Assembly (NCBI GenBank): GCA_963921195.1
Contig: OY992539.1
Coordinates: forward strand, 207,569,035 to 207,633,034
Reading direction: 5' to 3'
From: Pegoplata infirma
Lineage: Eukaryota; Arthropoda; Insecta; Diptera; Anthomyiidae
Length of the DNA: 64,000 nucleotides
This document shows positions 11,945-23,329 of this stretch, one piece after another. The translations under genes were made by a program, and so were the position numbers. Under the pieces are notes generated by a model. That model made no database searches, was not told the DNA's origin, and saw only the letters and a program-made list of their open reading frames with translations. Position 1 is the first letter of the stretch; each line of letters starts with the position of its first letter.

Positions 11945-13290
11945 TTTTAGAAAAGTACCGGTTATTAAGAAAAGCACTTTGTTTAAAAAAGTACTTTTTT
12001 CAAGAAAAGTACTTATTTTAAGAAACAGCACATTTTTAAAAAAATATAACTCTTTCAAGAAAATGCTTTTTTAAAAGAAAAGTATTTTTTCAATAAAAGT
12101 ATTTTTCAATAAAAGTATTTTTTCAATAAAAGTAATTTTTTCAATAAAAGTAATTTTTTCAAGAAAAGTACTTTTTACGAAAGTACTTTTTTAAGAAAAG
12201 TACTTTTTCAAGAAAAGTACTTTTTTAAGAAAAGTACTTTTTCAAGAAAAGTACTTTTTCAAGAAAAGTACTTTTTCAAGAAAAGTACTTTTTCAAGAAA
12301 AGTACTTTTTCAAGAAAAGTACTTTTTCAAGAAAAGTACTTTTTCAAGAAAAGTTATTTTTCAAGAAAAGTACTTTTTCAAGAAAGTACTTTTTCAAGAA
12401 AAGTACTTTTCTATGAAAAGTACTTTTTCAAGAAAAGTACTTTTTCAAGAAAAGTTCTTTTTCAAGAAAAGTACTTTTTCAAGAAAGTACTTTTTCAAGA
12501 AAAGTACTAATTTCAAGAATATGTGTTTTTTTTAGAAAATTTTTTTTTAATAAAAGTACGTTTTTCAAGAAAAGTACTTTTTTAGGAAAAGTACTTATTC
12601 AAGGTATCTACTTTTTTTAAGAAACGTACTTAATTTACGAAAATTTATTTTTAAAAAAAAAGGCAATTTTTCAAGAAAAGTACATTTTTTCGAGAAACCT
12701 CCTTTTTTCAAAAAATATTACTTTTTCAATAAAATACTTTTTTTAAAGAAAAGTATTTTTTTCAACAAAAGCACATACTTTTTTCAACAAAAGTAATTTT
12801 TCATGAAAAGTACTTGTTCAAGCAAAGTACTTTTTCAAGAAAAGTACTTTTTTCAAGAAAGTACTTTTTTCAAGAAAAGTACTTTTCCAAGAAAAGTACT
12901 TTTTTCAAAAAGAGTACTTTTTCAAGAAAAGTAATTTTTCAAGAAAAGTAATTTTTCAAGAAAAGTACTTTTTCAAGAAAAGTACTTTTCCATGAAAAGT
13001 ACTTTTTTCAAGAAAAGTACTTTTTCAAGAAAAGTACTTTTCCATGAAAAGTACTTTTTTCAAGAAAAGTACTTTTTCAAGAAAAATACTTTTTCAAGAA
13101 AAGTACTTTTTCAAGAAAAGTAATTTTTTCAAGAAAAGTACTTTTTTCAAGAAAAGTACTTTTTCAAGAAAAGTAAGTAATCAATTTAATGCAATCAGAA
13201 AAATTTTGAATTAAACAATATCAACAGAGTACTTTTTTCAAGTAAATTACTTTTTTCAAGAAAAGTGTTTTTTTAAGACATTATTTTTTC
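11945..13290 (+). repeat. 17-bp minisatellite, core TTTTTCAAGAAAAGTAC
   Basis: The unit TTTTTCAAGAAAAGTAC repeats head to tail for about 1.2 kb, with near-perfect copies at 12180-12500 and 12830-13165 and decayed copies at the edges and around 12510-12780. Each unit contains the palindromes AAAAGTACTTTT and TTCAAGAA. No coding meaning. Confidence 0.95.
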
Positions 13291-13383
13291 AACAAAAATT
13301 ATTATGTTGAGAAATGTACCTTAAAAAAATATTTTTTTTTCTACAAAAACTACTTTTCCTTTGTTCCATAGTTAGCCAATTTA

Positions 13384-13590
13384 ATGCAATCACAAAAGCT
13401 TTCAAGTAAACAATATTCAACCCTACCAACAAGAACCATAATTTACAATGGCAGCAACATAGCAACAGAAACTATGCCACTTTTTTCGTTCATATATGAA
13501 CAGCAACATACAATCAAGAACAACAACAACCAGCAAACAACAACTGAAAAACCCCAAGAACTAAAGCCAGTAAGTTGTTGGTGGCCATAA
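13384..13590 (+). other. Q/N-rich open stretch ending near a splice-donor look-alike
   Basis: A 68-residue frame rich in Gln, Asn and Thr covers a CAA-rich stretch. AAGCCAGTAAGTTG at about 13565-13578 matches a splice donor (GTAAGT). This is the look of a fly 5' UTR or low-complexity exon, but there is no domain and no partner exon, so I do not call a gene. Confidence 0.2.
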
Positions 13591-14589
13591 ATCGTAGATG
13601 ATTTTTTGTATGTTTTCTTTTAAAATTCATTTTTTTGAATGCGGTAAAATTTTGTGTAAAAGAACAAAAATATTACATTTAAAAATTTCTATATTGTTTA
13701 ATAACAAAGCAAATATTTTTGTTGGTGATGAGGAGAGAGCTGGTACAGCAAAAACTATTATTTTTTTTAATTCACGATTTTTCATTTTGTATTTTGTTTT
13801 GAAATCATTGATTATTAGAAAAGCTTTTTTTTGAAAATCCTCAACTTTTCAATTAAAACGTTGTTGTATTAACAACTAATTTAATTGTGTTGACAAAGAA
13901 AATAGTTGAATTTTTATTTAACAACGTTTTAATTAAAAATTGATTAATTAAAACATTTTTTGTGTATTTTTTTAAATTTAATATAAAATTCATGTTAATT
14001 CGTATAAATTTCATTTGTCTCCCCAATTATTAAGAGAAAACTAGATTTGCAATCCTTGCAATTATAGTTTGCTGGGTTATTTGCCATATACCTAATAGCA
14101 GTGGTGGTTCATGAATATTTCTATTGTTTTGTCTAGGAATTTATGAAAATTTTTCGTCGAAAAGTAATCATAAGAAAATTTATTAATAAATTTTTAATGA
14201 AATCATCAGAGTTTTACTTCTGGTATGAAAGAGATAACATTGTTTGAATACAGAAGAAATCATAATTCAATAGTTTTATACAAATTAAAACCGCAGGAAT
14301 ATGAATTTCGTTAAGTTCATAGAATTGAAAATTTAGAGCTTTTAAATAGAAATGATTTAGTTTTTGTAGAGAATTAGGAAAATAAAGTGTGATTTAATTA
14401 AAAAAATTTTTTTTTATTATTTTTTTCTTAGCACAGATCAAGCGCGGGCTCTAAATCTATTTTTTATGAGGGTTTAAGTTGAAAAATACAGAAGAAAATG
14501 TAATTTCTAAAAATTACACCGTACGACAAAAATTAAAAAAAGTGGTTGAACACGAACTGGATAATATACGTTTGAACCTAGAGAATAAA
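13591..14589. other. AT-rich sequence, nothing recognised
   Basis: A short inverted pair AACGTTGTT..AACAACGTT (13857 and 13920) is present. No coding or RNA feature seen. Confidence 0.45.
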
Positions 14590-15056
14590 TGTAGTAAAAC
14601 TGCAGTTACAGTTTTTTATTTCGTGATTTTTTTTTTCCTTTTAAAAGCACATCACAGTTTTAGAGGATTAAATTTTATAAAATATTTTTTTAATATTTGT
14701 ACTTGTCCTAGGATGTCACTATTGATAGCAAACGAAAGATCTCCCCTAATTTTCCTTTTTTATATTTTTTACGTCCTTTTAAAAATGTATCCTTTAATAT
14801 CATTCAAAATTTTCAACAAAATATTTTGATAAAGTTTTCATATAACTTAATTCACATCCTTTTATCCTGATATGTCAAAATAGAAAAATGGAATTAGGGG
14901 AGATCCTCCTCTTGCATTTGCCGTCACCAGTGTCAATTTAGGACAAGTAAATATAATTCAAAAATATTTTACAAAATGTATCCTTTAAAACTTTGAATTC
15001 CTTTTAAAAGGAAACAGGATCACGAAATGAAAAACTGTAAGTGCAGTTTTACTCCA
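14590..15056. mobile_element. Foldback element with roughly 165-bp arms
   Basis: The segment from AGTAAAACTGCAGTTACAG (about 14593) through GATCTCCCCTAATTTTCC (about 14758) pairs with about 14890-15053, which ends in CTGTAAGTGCAGTTTTACT. Central spacer about 120 bp. A 116-residue frame crossing it (14479-14829) follows from the repeat and is not taken as a gene. Confidence 0.7.
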
Positions 15057-16580
15057 TTTGATCTCTACTTTCAGATGTGTATAATGCGATTCATGTTTAA
15101 TATTGGCTGTCGGACGGTGTTATACACATTTCTAGTATTTGGTCTGAATTCTGTATTTAGAACCATTTGCGAATGACCTAATTTTTAAATGAGCGATGAA
15201 AGACGATTTTAATTCTAACATATAAACTGGATGCCATTCTTAATTAGCAATTTAATGCTGAGTTTTTAAAACTGGGACGAACTTTGGCAGCCAAGGGAAA
15301 ATGAAACAAAATATCGGCCCCAAGTTGGGCGCCAAAAGAAAGAATAGTGTCATTGTAGAAAAATAAAATAATCTGAGACATTATATGATTCTAAGACATT
15401 TTTCTGTTATTAAATTTTTCTTTAAACAAAAAACACTTTCAGCTATCATCATCCTTCTCATCATGAAATAAGTATTCATTTAAAATATTTTTTTAATCCT
15501 TTCATTTAGTTATTTTCATCTCTTTCTCTTTAGTTTTATTTACTCTTTCGTTTTTTTTTTAATATATATAAATTTTAAATCCACCATCTATTTTAAATAC
15601 ATAATTTCATGTCATAATTCTTTTGTTATTAAAAATTGTTACTCATCATTATACTTATTCTATAACTACTTTCATTCGAGAGTAACTAACAATATGAAGA
15701 ATGGCTGAATACCCCATTCTTTGTTTTCATACATTTAAATTATCTTTATTTTTTTGTTCTTATTGCGCAAATCCCTATTATTTAATGAAGTACAATTTCT
15801 TTTCATTTAAACAATTGCAATTTTATGCAAAATTTTGGTCATAAGGGAGATTTTGTTAAGTTGAGATAAGAGATTTGTGAAATTTCTACTCGAGAAGTTA
15901 GGAATTTTTAAAGATTTTCAAAGAAGTAGAAAAATACTATGATAATTTTCCTACAGAAAAGTCTTAAGATTCTGAAATTTTTTTTCAGAAGAAAAATTTT
16001 AAGATGCTAAAGACTTTTCCCAAAAATATATAACACATAAAAAGCTTATATTTTTCAAAGCATTCTTTTAGGGATACAAAAAAAAGGTTTATTAGGAAAA
16101 AAATTTAAATCGTACGTTCGACTAGAATTTCGATCGCTTTTGACTCTCAGAATTAGAACCCCCTGATTAGATACAATTACACACGTAAGCATATCACTCC
16201 AGATACAATCGCTTTTTACACATGTCTTCCATTCATCATCCCTCTATAATCCATTTTGCTTTGTTATCAGCTTTATTTAAAGTAATTTTAATGTTTACAG
16301 TTTTTCTTTTTTAATTCTTTTTATTAAAATCTTTTCTGTTTTATGTCGTTTTTATGATTTTGTTGCAGTTTGCTAGTGAACTGCAACTATAAAAAACACT
16401 TGTGTTAAAATTGTATAATTTTTCTTGTTTTATTTTTTGTTCATAGTTGTGAATTATGAAATTAATGAATTTTCGTATATTAAATGTTATAATACCCTTC
16501 ACTCAATTGTTGAGGTTAGTTTTAAGTTTTTCATTGCATATGTAACACCATTATTTAAAAATCAAAATTAAAACGTTCTA
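15057..16580. other. AT-rich sequence, nothing recognised
   Basis: No coding frame, repeat boundary or RNA gene that I can support. Texture is that of intergenic or intronic fly DNA. Confidence 0.45.
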
Positions 16581-17180
16581 GTGTCAGTTTCGATTTAAAA
16601 TGCTAAGAAGGGCTTGAAATGCTGCCTGGCTATCAGATAAGATTGAAATATGAATACCCTTCATAACCTTTGCAATATTAACTCTAGCGCATATTATAAT
16701 AACCTGAATTACAGTCTGAAAAACTGTAGACCACCTACATATTGGTTAGGAGATCCGCGTGTTCGGACCGTATACACCAGCACCCGCTACAGAGATAATT
16801 TTTGGTCGTCAGTATACCAGTTTAGGCTTCTAGTGTCCTCAGATGATCCATCTTTAACTCAATCTGATTTACCGAGTATCAAAATCTTAAATTTACGTCC
16901 GTAGCGACACTCAGAGTTTATGCTTTCTGATGTCATTTTCAAGTTTCCCAAATACCTATTAAAGAAAGGATATTGTAGTGACCGCTCAAGTTGCGAGGGT
17001 CATAGTAATTGATTTTCATTTCTACGCGCAGCCATAACTGCCGTAGATTGCATGAAAATTTTGAGAGCTGTGAGACCTATAATGGCTTCTTGGGCCAATG
17101 TTGGCAGGTTTTCATAGCACCCGTGGTTAAAGTACAATCCAAACGCTGTATATTGTCTAGTTTTCCCGTAGCATAACTTT
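16581..17180 (-). pseudogene. Decayed LINE segment: end of reverse transcriptase plus RNase H (minus strand)
   Basis: Read on the minus strand from 17180 downward, three frames together give a LINE-like order. First comes a post-RT stretch with ALKIFMQSTAVMAARRNEN (about 17085-17025). Next is LNWYTD followed by SL and a GAGVYG-like remnant (about 16850-16770), the start of RNase H. Last are STVFQT and HISILSDSQAAFQALLS (about 16740-16590), the later RNase H motifs with the Asp of SDSQ. Several stops and frameshifts separate them. It is a fragment of the I/LOA/R1-type LINE group and meets the next fragment head to head near 17185. No plus-strand frame here is a gene. Confidence 0.7.
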
Positions 17181-17194
17181 CTATAAAAAGAATA

Positions 17195-17440
17195 GGGAAC
17201 ATGTTATCGATATAACTTTGGTCTCAAATACGGACTCGGTGAGAATTTTAGACTGGAGGGTATCTAACGAATGCTCTTCTCGAACCTTTACTGGTTTCTC
17301 TTTAGCATTGATCTCTAAATGGAGAATAGAATCCCTAATAGGAACCCCAAGAAAACGTACTGGGTTAAATTCCGACGTCTTGTTAAGGCCTCCAGAAATT
17401 TATAAACCGGTCAGCAAACAGGATTTGGAGTAATCAGATA
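17195..17440 (+). pseudogene. C-terminal end of LINE APE endonuclease and linker
   Basis: The plus-strand reading VIDITLVSNTDSVRILDWRV (about 17203-17262), followed by SNECS, matches the last strands of LINE endonucleases before the SDHR-type catalytic motif, which is shifted out of frame here. About 90 bp later another frame gives RNPKKTYWVKFRRLVK, the usual linker into the reverse transcriptase. At least two frame changes are needed to read it through. Confidence 0.7.
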
Positions 17441-17755
17441 GTTTAGTGACGAACACCCTTAGGGAAGCTTATCTTAAATCTAGTCTAGAGCACTTGCCTC
17501 CGAAAAAGATCCATAAACCATGGTGGGCGTCGGAAGTCAAGCTTTTAAGAACAGAAAGTTGGAAACTCTTCAATAAGGCAAAGAAATTTAACACGATGGA
17601 AGACTGAGAGAAGTCTCAGTTTTAATGCTTTTAAAAAGGGAACCCGGAAGGCGAAAAAAGAATCCTGGTCCATGTTCAGTAGAAAATTGGAGGTAACTAC
17701 GGAAGCCGCGAGACTTCGTAAAGTTCTGTCGGGCTGATTGAGGATACTCTTCACA

Positions 17756-18205
17756 GAAAACAGTTTCTGTTTTTATTTCTGGACCTGGAAGGTGCCTTCA
17801 ACAATGTCAAAATATCATCAATTCTTAATGCCCTACAGAATACAGGCACGGACACACTGATTACTTTATGGACGGGCAACCCGCTTAAAAAGCAGGGCAA
17901 TAAACTCGAAGATAGGTGATGGTGACGCGATAAAAGTAGTTACAAGGGGAACTCCACGAGGGACAGTGATCTCTCCGCTTCTGTGGAATCTTGTAGTAAA
18001 TGAGATCCTCGAGTCACTTAATGGAATGGGTGTCAAGGTAGTTGCCTACGCTGATGAGGTTGTGATCCTAATAAAAGGTAAGTTTTTATCAACGATTAGT
18101 GAACTCATTGAATCAGCGCTTAAGATACTCTCAACGTTGGCAAAATACAACGGTCTTTGTTCACAAAAAGTACTAGGACAGACAGGTTTATTCTTCCCGA
18201 ATTAG
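17756..18205 (+). pseudogene. Reverse transcriptase core, inactivated
   Basis: Motif A reads FLDLEGAFNNVK (about 17779-17814). Motif B reads GTPRGTVISPLLWNLVVNEI (about 17949-18008; functional relatives have PQGG). Motif C reads VVAYADEVVIL (about 18040-18072), where the second catalytic Asp of YADD is replaced by Glu. A frameshift separates A from B. The enzyme would copy LINE RNA at a nicked target; with the Asp-to-Glu change, lost frame and altered PQGG this copy cannot. Confidence 0.85.
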
Positions 18206-18399
18206 ATGGAATCACCCTGAAACTAACTAAAAAGGCGATATACCTGGCTGGGATCCTTGACTAAAAACTTTCTTGGAAAAGAAATTCAGAGGAAGAGTGT
18301 AGAACTGGAACATAGAGCAGACCATATCTCACCCCAGACGAACATTGACAAAACCTTGGAAGTCCAAATAAGTACCAACTAGGGAATACTGAGCGGAAA

Positions 18400-19150
18400 A
18401 TTCTGTAATAACCGAGAATGCGATCTAAATCGGACGGATCAAAAATTTAAATGGGTACGGGTTCGGGAGTGTACTTTGAATTTCTCGAAATCGGGACCTC
18501 ATTGAGGCTATTTTTTATAAGTGTAGTGTTTTCCAGGCTGAGGTACTTGCAATTGATAAAGTCGCGCCGATGATTATGACAAGGGACCTTCGTCCTTGCG
18601 CCATTGAGTGTAGTGTTTTCTAGGCTGTACTTGCAATTGACAAAGACGCGCACATGATTATGACAAGGGACCTTCGACCTTGCGCCATTGACAGAACCTT
18701 TGTCCTTGCGCCATTAACAGTATCGTGGATAATGTTTTCTTGCAGTTCTGAATGCTTTAGAATCAAACTTTGACAGAACCTTCGAAGGCCAAATACCAAC
18801 TAGGGAAGACTGGGCGGAAAATTCTGTTATAAAAGAGAACGCAGTCACAATCTTTACTCTAAATACCTCCAAATCGGGGTCTCATTGTGACATCCGGATA
18901 GGTGTAATGTTTTCCAGGCTGAGGTACTTGCAATTGACTAAGCCACGCAGATGATTATTACAAGGGACCTTCGTCCTTGTGTCAGTAACATTATCGTGGA
19001 TAGTCTTAAAGCTCTGAATGCCTTATAATAAAACACTGTAAAATCGGGGAATTTTAGGAGTTGTATACAATCCCTTCGTCGAATGATTAAGAACACAGTC
19101 AATCTAATCTGGTCACTGGGAACGAATTGGCTGATGAATGTGCTATAAAT
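18400..19150 (+). pseudogene. LINE RNase H region with internal duplications
   Basis: A segment encoding CSVFQAEVLAIDK occurs at about 18519-18557 and again in damaged form at about 18607-18640 and 18899-18935, each followed by a shared block with GACAAGGGACCTTCG (one base differs in the third). A piece reading like VDSLKALNA follows at about 19005-19030, then VTGNELADECAINDTE at about 19113-19160, the last RNase H motif. The middle of the domain has thus been locally triplicated before or during decay. Confidence 0.65.
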
Positions 19151-19249
19151 GACACGGAATCGGTAGGGGAATGTGTAGAACCTGGCATCTCAGTTCCTAT
19201 AGTGGAATTGATGAACAAAATTCATAGGATATCTGAGAATAGAATGAAG

Positions 19250-19620
19250 GATAGGTAAATATCACTAACTACGTGCAGGATATCGCGAACCATGTAGCCA
19301 CTGCCAAACTCTAAGAGGACAAAAAGTTTTCTTACTTTTGGCGAACAGGCGGTTAGCCTATTTGTGGGAGTACTTACAGGACACTGTCGCCAAATGGATG
19401 TGCATATGGGAATTTGTAATAGGGACTATTGTAGAAGTTGTGGGGGAAAGGTGGAGGAGGAGTCAGTGAAGCAGTTGTTATATGAATGTCCGGGTCTTAT
19501 GAGAAGCCTCTTTAAGCATTTGGGGCAAAGATTTTTCGGTGACCTAGATTGCTTAAACCGTGTCTCATAGACATCTTTAGAGGAATATCTTAGAGAATCG
19601 GAGTGGTTCAAGAAGTAAAA
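19250..19620 (+). pseudogene. LINE C-terminal Cys/His region
   Basis: The readable part is LTGHCRQMDVHMGICNRDYC (19373-19432) with RSCGG, then EEESVKQLLYECPGL and LKHLGQRFF-like residues. This follows RNase H in several I/LOA/R1-type LINEs, with spaced Cys and His that may bind nucleic acid. The frame is open from 19364 to 19570; homologous residues continue upstream to about 19250 across a stop. Confidence 0.75.
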
Positions 19621-19734
19621 AGTTTTTTTTATTAGAGTTGAGTTAGGAAATGGCAAGATCGAAAAGTACCAAAGTTTATACTACTTCTAGAATAATTTCA
19701 GTAGGTTCATTTGATTTTTTTTTTGTTCTACGAT

Positions 19735-20610
19735 CAAAGAAAAAGCTTCATTATATTTATGGAAACTGTCATAAATATAATGAAAATCTTCATTAAAGAT
19801 CGTCCTATGTAGCAGTTTCATAAATACAATGAAACAGTTTTATAATTGTTCATATGGTCAATATTTACGAAATTTTTCATTATGTTTAAGAAAGTTTTCA
19901 TAAATATAATGAATAAAATTTCATAAACTTTTATGAAACTCTTCATAAATATTATGAGTGATTCATAAATACGATAAAAAATTTTATAGGTTTAATTTAT
20001 TTTTTCTTAAATATTTGATAATATTTGGAAACTATTTCATATTATTTTTGAACCATTTTATTGGCACTATGGAATAGTTTCATATTTATAATGAAATACT
20101 TATTATTTTCACAATGGACCTCAGAGTCTACGTGTGTTGACGTAAAACGTCAGCAGCCACTTACAACCTATTATTTTTATGAAATGTTTCATATTGTTTA
20201 TGAAATATTTCATAATATTTTTGAAACAGTTACATTGGACGAACTTTAATGACAATTTTCATTATATTTATGAAAGAGTTTCATAGAATTTATGAAATGT
20301 TTCATTAATAAAGCAAATGCATTATTTTTTCTTAGAAATAAAATTTATGATATTTACATTGGAAGAACTAAAATAAGGAATACAAATTTTAAAAATCGTT
20401 TTCAGGATCTATAATTGTTCTTCCCCCAATTTCTTAATCATTTTACAAAAAATCATACGACATGTTTATGATTTTTTTTATGAACTCATGAAACTTTATG
20501 AAGTGCATTTCAAACTTCATTATATTTATGAAGGTTTCATAAATATAATGAAATTTTATGGCAAAAATATTTATGAAACCATGTCATAAATATTATATCT
20601 GAGTGTAGTG
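19735..20610. repeat. Foldback region of TTCATAAATATAATGAA words
   Basis: Dozens of copies of TTCAT..ATGAA palindromes, such as TTTCATAAATATAATGAAA, fill this stretch in both orientations. The right edge ends TCTGAGTGTA, the same TA-flanked end used by other TIR elements here. The left TIR is not clear. Confidence 0.6.
20112..20165 (+). repeat. 54-bp LINE remnant shared with 11118-11172
   Basis: GGACCTCAGAGTCTAcGTGT and the following TGACGTAAAacgTCAGCAGCCACTTAC match the downstream end of the RNase H pseudogene at 11118-11172 with a few mismatches. It sits inside the ATGAA foldback region. Confidence 0.8.
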
Positions 20611-20637
20611 GATCCAGAAAAATTTATCACTTTATAA

Positions 20638-20700
20638 ATATTTTCTGTCAACACCGACCATATAATACCCTACACTAGTGCTTGTCGGAAAATGAGTAGA
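20638..20700 (+). repeat. 5' fragment of a GTCY-type family B element
   Basis: ACCGACCATATAATACCCTA and a CACTAGTG..TCGGAAAATGAG stretch match the heads of the copies at 29024, 52662 and 60909. Confidence 0.65.
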
Positions 20701-21242
20701 ATTTTCAAATGTTATCGCTTTTTATACCACAAATGGTTTTGGATATAAAATGTTTTAAACAAATTTCGTTTGTTATATTTTTTTTTTCTCTCAATCAACA
20801 TTCACACTCATATTATGTGCTATAAAACTATAAAAAGAAATTAATAAAATCCATTAAATCGTATTAACATGTCTAGTGTTACAAAAAAGCCTGTTAAAAA
20901 CAATGACCTTAATACATTTAAAAAAAAATACAACAAATATACAAAAGCGAGCAAAAAATAATCTCTATAAATAAAAACAAAGCAACAACAAACAAAAAAA
21001 CTAGGAAAATAATAATAAAAAAAGACTCAACAAAAGGATTAAAAATCCTGCTTTTGTATACAAAAGCTTAAAATACAACAAAAAAAAGAAACTTTTTAAA
21101 TAAATACATGTGTGTACAATAAAAACAATAACACTAATGCACATGTATTGTGCTAGTATATATGAACTTTCACGTGCACATATATAAATGTGAGCAGTTA
21201 GGGTTAAAGCAATAGCAGTAACTAATTGTAAGATTTTGTTAG
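20701..21242. other. AT-rich sequence, nothing recognised
   Basis: A- and CAA-rich stretches around 20930-21100. The minus-strand 128-residue frame that overlaps is mostly hydrophobic low complexity and is not called. Confidence 0.45.
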
Positions 21243-21475
21243 AGTGATCAGTGGACGATTTAAAGACACTCCAGCGATGTTCGTCTGTGCTAGACTCGAT
21301 GCAGTCCAAACCAAAAGAGCCAGTGCCCTGATAATTGGTACGAATATGTCTTATAGTTGTAGGCTGTTTAAGTTCGAAAATGGACAAAATCGGACCAGGA
21401 GAAAAAAAAATAATCGGACCAGGAGGAAAAAATTTCCCACTTTTAGAATTAAACCAACATCTGCTTAAAATCTTT
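21243..21475 (-). repeat. Fragment of a GTCY-type family A element
   Basis: It contains GTGATCAGTGGACGATTTAA, ccagcgatgttcgtctgt, tacgaatatgtcttatag and ATCGGACCAGGAGAAAA, in the same order as the reverse complement of 3100-3400. Confidence 0.65.
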
Positions 21476-21840
21476 TTTAAAAGATGTTCATAGTCTTGTA
21501 ACTGAAAAAAGAGGATTAGGGAATGATATGCTTTTTCGTCCGCCCTCTGAGTTATTATTTTTCAGCACAACTGCATATAAGCAAAAACAAACATGAACTT
21601 AGATGTATAAAGTGTACTAACACCATACAATACAAATGTATGTGCAAATATGTATAAGCTGGTTTGTGTGTGTGTTTTTTTTCACATAAAAATCCATAAT
21701 AAACATTAAATGTATCTAAACAATACTAACCTAAAAACACACAAAAAAAACCCAGAACTCTGCATATACACAAATACAGCCATACAAATATAGATTTAAA
21801 TACAAATACATACTTCTAAGCAAACAATATATATGAGATA
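21476..21840. other. AT-rich sequence, nothing recognised
   Basis: CA/TG-rich simple stretches, including a short (GT)n near 21663-21675. No gene. Confidence 0.45.
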
Positions 21841-22270
21841 TTCCATGTCAAATGACTCTATATCCAGAAAAACTTAGTTGTCACAACCGCAAAAAATCTT
21901 ACCTCATTTTAAAGCAGTGGTAAACAGTGCTGTCAAATGACTATATATCCAGAAAAACTCAGTTGTCACAACCTCATATACTCGTACCTCATTTTAAAGC
22001 ATGGTGGCCATTATTTTAATTCCTATGCCCATGGTCATTGGCAAACTGTGCTGCTCGTGCGACGTCGACACATGTACGCTATAAAATTATATTGCTTTGT
22101 TGACTTTTTGCTTGCTACTTTCATATTAGCATAAATGTTATACTGTTTTAATGACTGCTTTAGTCGTTTTTTGATTGTTTTAATCAAAATACGGTTGTCA
22201 CAACCTCAACTCATTTGTTATAATCATAATTTGGTTGTGACAACTTTAATGTGGTAGTGACAATCGATGA
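21841..22270. repeat. TTGTCACAACC repeats with an 85-bp tandem duplication
   Basis: The phrase tgtcaaatgactatatatccagaaaaact..gttgtcacaacc..cctcattttaaagca occurs at about 21848-21917 and 21929-22001. The motif GTTGTCACAAC recurs to about 22260 and again at 58980-59165. Confidence 0.65.
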
Positions 22271-22800
22271 ACATTTTTCGTTCAATTTTTAAAGGCAATT
22301 AACATTTATCGATTTCCGCCGGTTAGAAGGTCTGTCAGTGTGTTGAAAGCGTAATAGAGAATCTCTTAAATGAGATATAGAGCCCGATATTTTGTCCATT
22401 TTTTAGTATTCAGACTTTGTGCTTTCTAAAATCTTTAAGAGCATTTAGTTTTGTTACCACTAATTGATCAACATTATATTCGTACCCCATATAAAAGGAG
22501 CATTAGACTATAAAGTATCATAACTGCAGTTTGGTAATAGAATAAAAACAATGTACATAACATCATAAACCACTATATAAATAGAACAAATATGCTAATA
22601 TTTTCATATGTAAATATGAAACATTCCATAATTTTAGTCATCACTTGTTTCTTCAATTTTGATACCATGTTTCATTATATTGAAGAAAAGCTTCATCACT
22701 ATTATGAAACTCAAATTTGATGACAGCAAGTGATGACATCGTCTCATCAAAATGATTAATAATTTTTCTTTATGTATACAATTCAATGAAATTTTTCTAA
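22271..22800. other. AT-rich sequence with a small palindromic element
   Basis: At 22638-22738 GTCATCACTTG is mirrored by CAAGTGATGAC with partly pairing interior, about 100 bp in all. The rest is unassigned. Confidence 0.45.
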
Positions 22801-23329
22801 TTAACTTTAATTGCAGTTAATTCCCTTTTTAAAGGTAATAGAGCTAAAACTGTAAAATCTGATTATCACTATCAAAAATTTTTAAGAATTAATTTTATTT
22901 TAGAGATTGGTTTAAGAAATTAGAGTTACAAAAATAGCCCCAAAAAATCTCCAAAATACTATTTTTAGAGTAGATAAAGCAAATATAGCGAAATGTGGAG
23001 ACCACCATTAAACATTTTCAAGAGCACTTTTTTATGATTTTTATACCCTAAACCACTCTGTGGTACAGAGTGTAATCAGTTTGTGCTGATGTTTGTAACT
23101 ACCTGAAATATTGGTCCTAGACCTATCTTTAAGTATACCGATCGACTCAGAATTACTTTTTTGATTTAGCGATGTCCGTCCGTCCGTCTGCTCATCTAAC
23201 GGCTTAAGCACGATCCAGGTCGCAATTTATATTTAATTGACTTGAAATTTGAAACTTAATTATCTTTTGGCTCAAGGACGAATCCAATTGAAATTGGAAA
23301 AAATCTGTCCATGTTAAGACCGTGTAACC

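Larger units (their letters stand above)
17195..19620 (+). mobile_element. 5'-truncated, decayed I/LOA/R1-type LINE
   Basis: The domain order along the plus strand is the end of an APE endonuclease (17195-17440), a reverse transcriptase (17756-18205), RNase H remnants in repeated pieces (18500-19150) and a C-terminal Cys/His region (19350-19570). All are broken by stops and frame changes. The 5' part, including most of the endonuclease and any ORF1, is missing; the left edge abuts an inverted LINE fragment. No poly(A) tail is clear at the right edge. Confidence 0.8.

Noticed and set aside
11945..13290. CRISPR-like array
   Set aside because: The units are contiguous 17-bp repeats without unique spacers, and the window is clearly eukaryotic.
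14479..14829. 116-residue frame with an apparent charged N-terminus and hydrophobic C-terminus
   Set aside because: Most of it lies in one arm of a foldback (14590-15056) and the rest is low complexity.
20061..20249. 62-residue frame
   Set aside because: It spans the 54-bp LINE remnant and surrounding ATGAA foldback words; no independent coding evidence.
21001..21387. 128-residue minus-strand frame
   Set aside because: The hydrophobic C-terminal part is translated A/T-rich low complexity and the N-terminal part overlaps a GTCY-element fragment.
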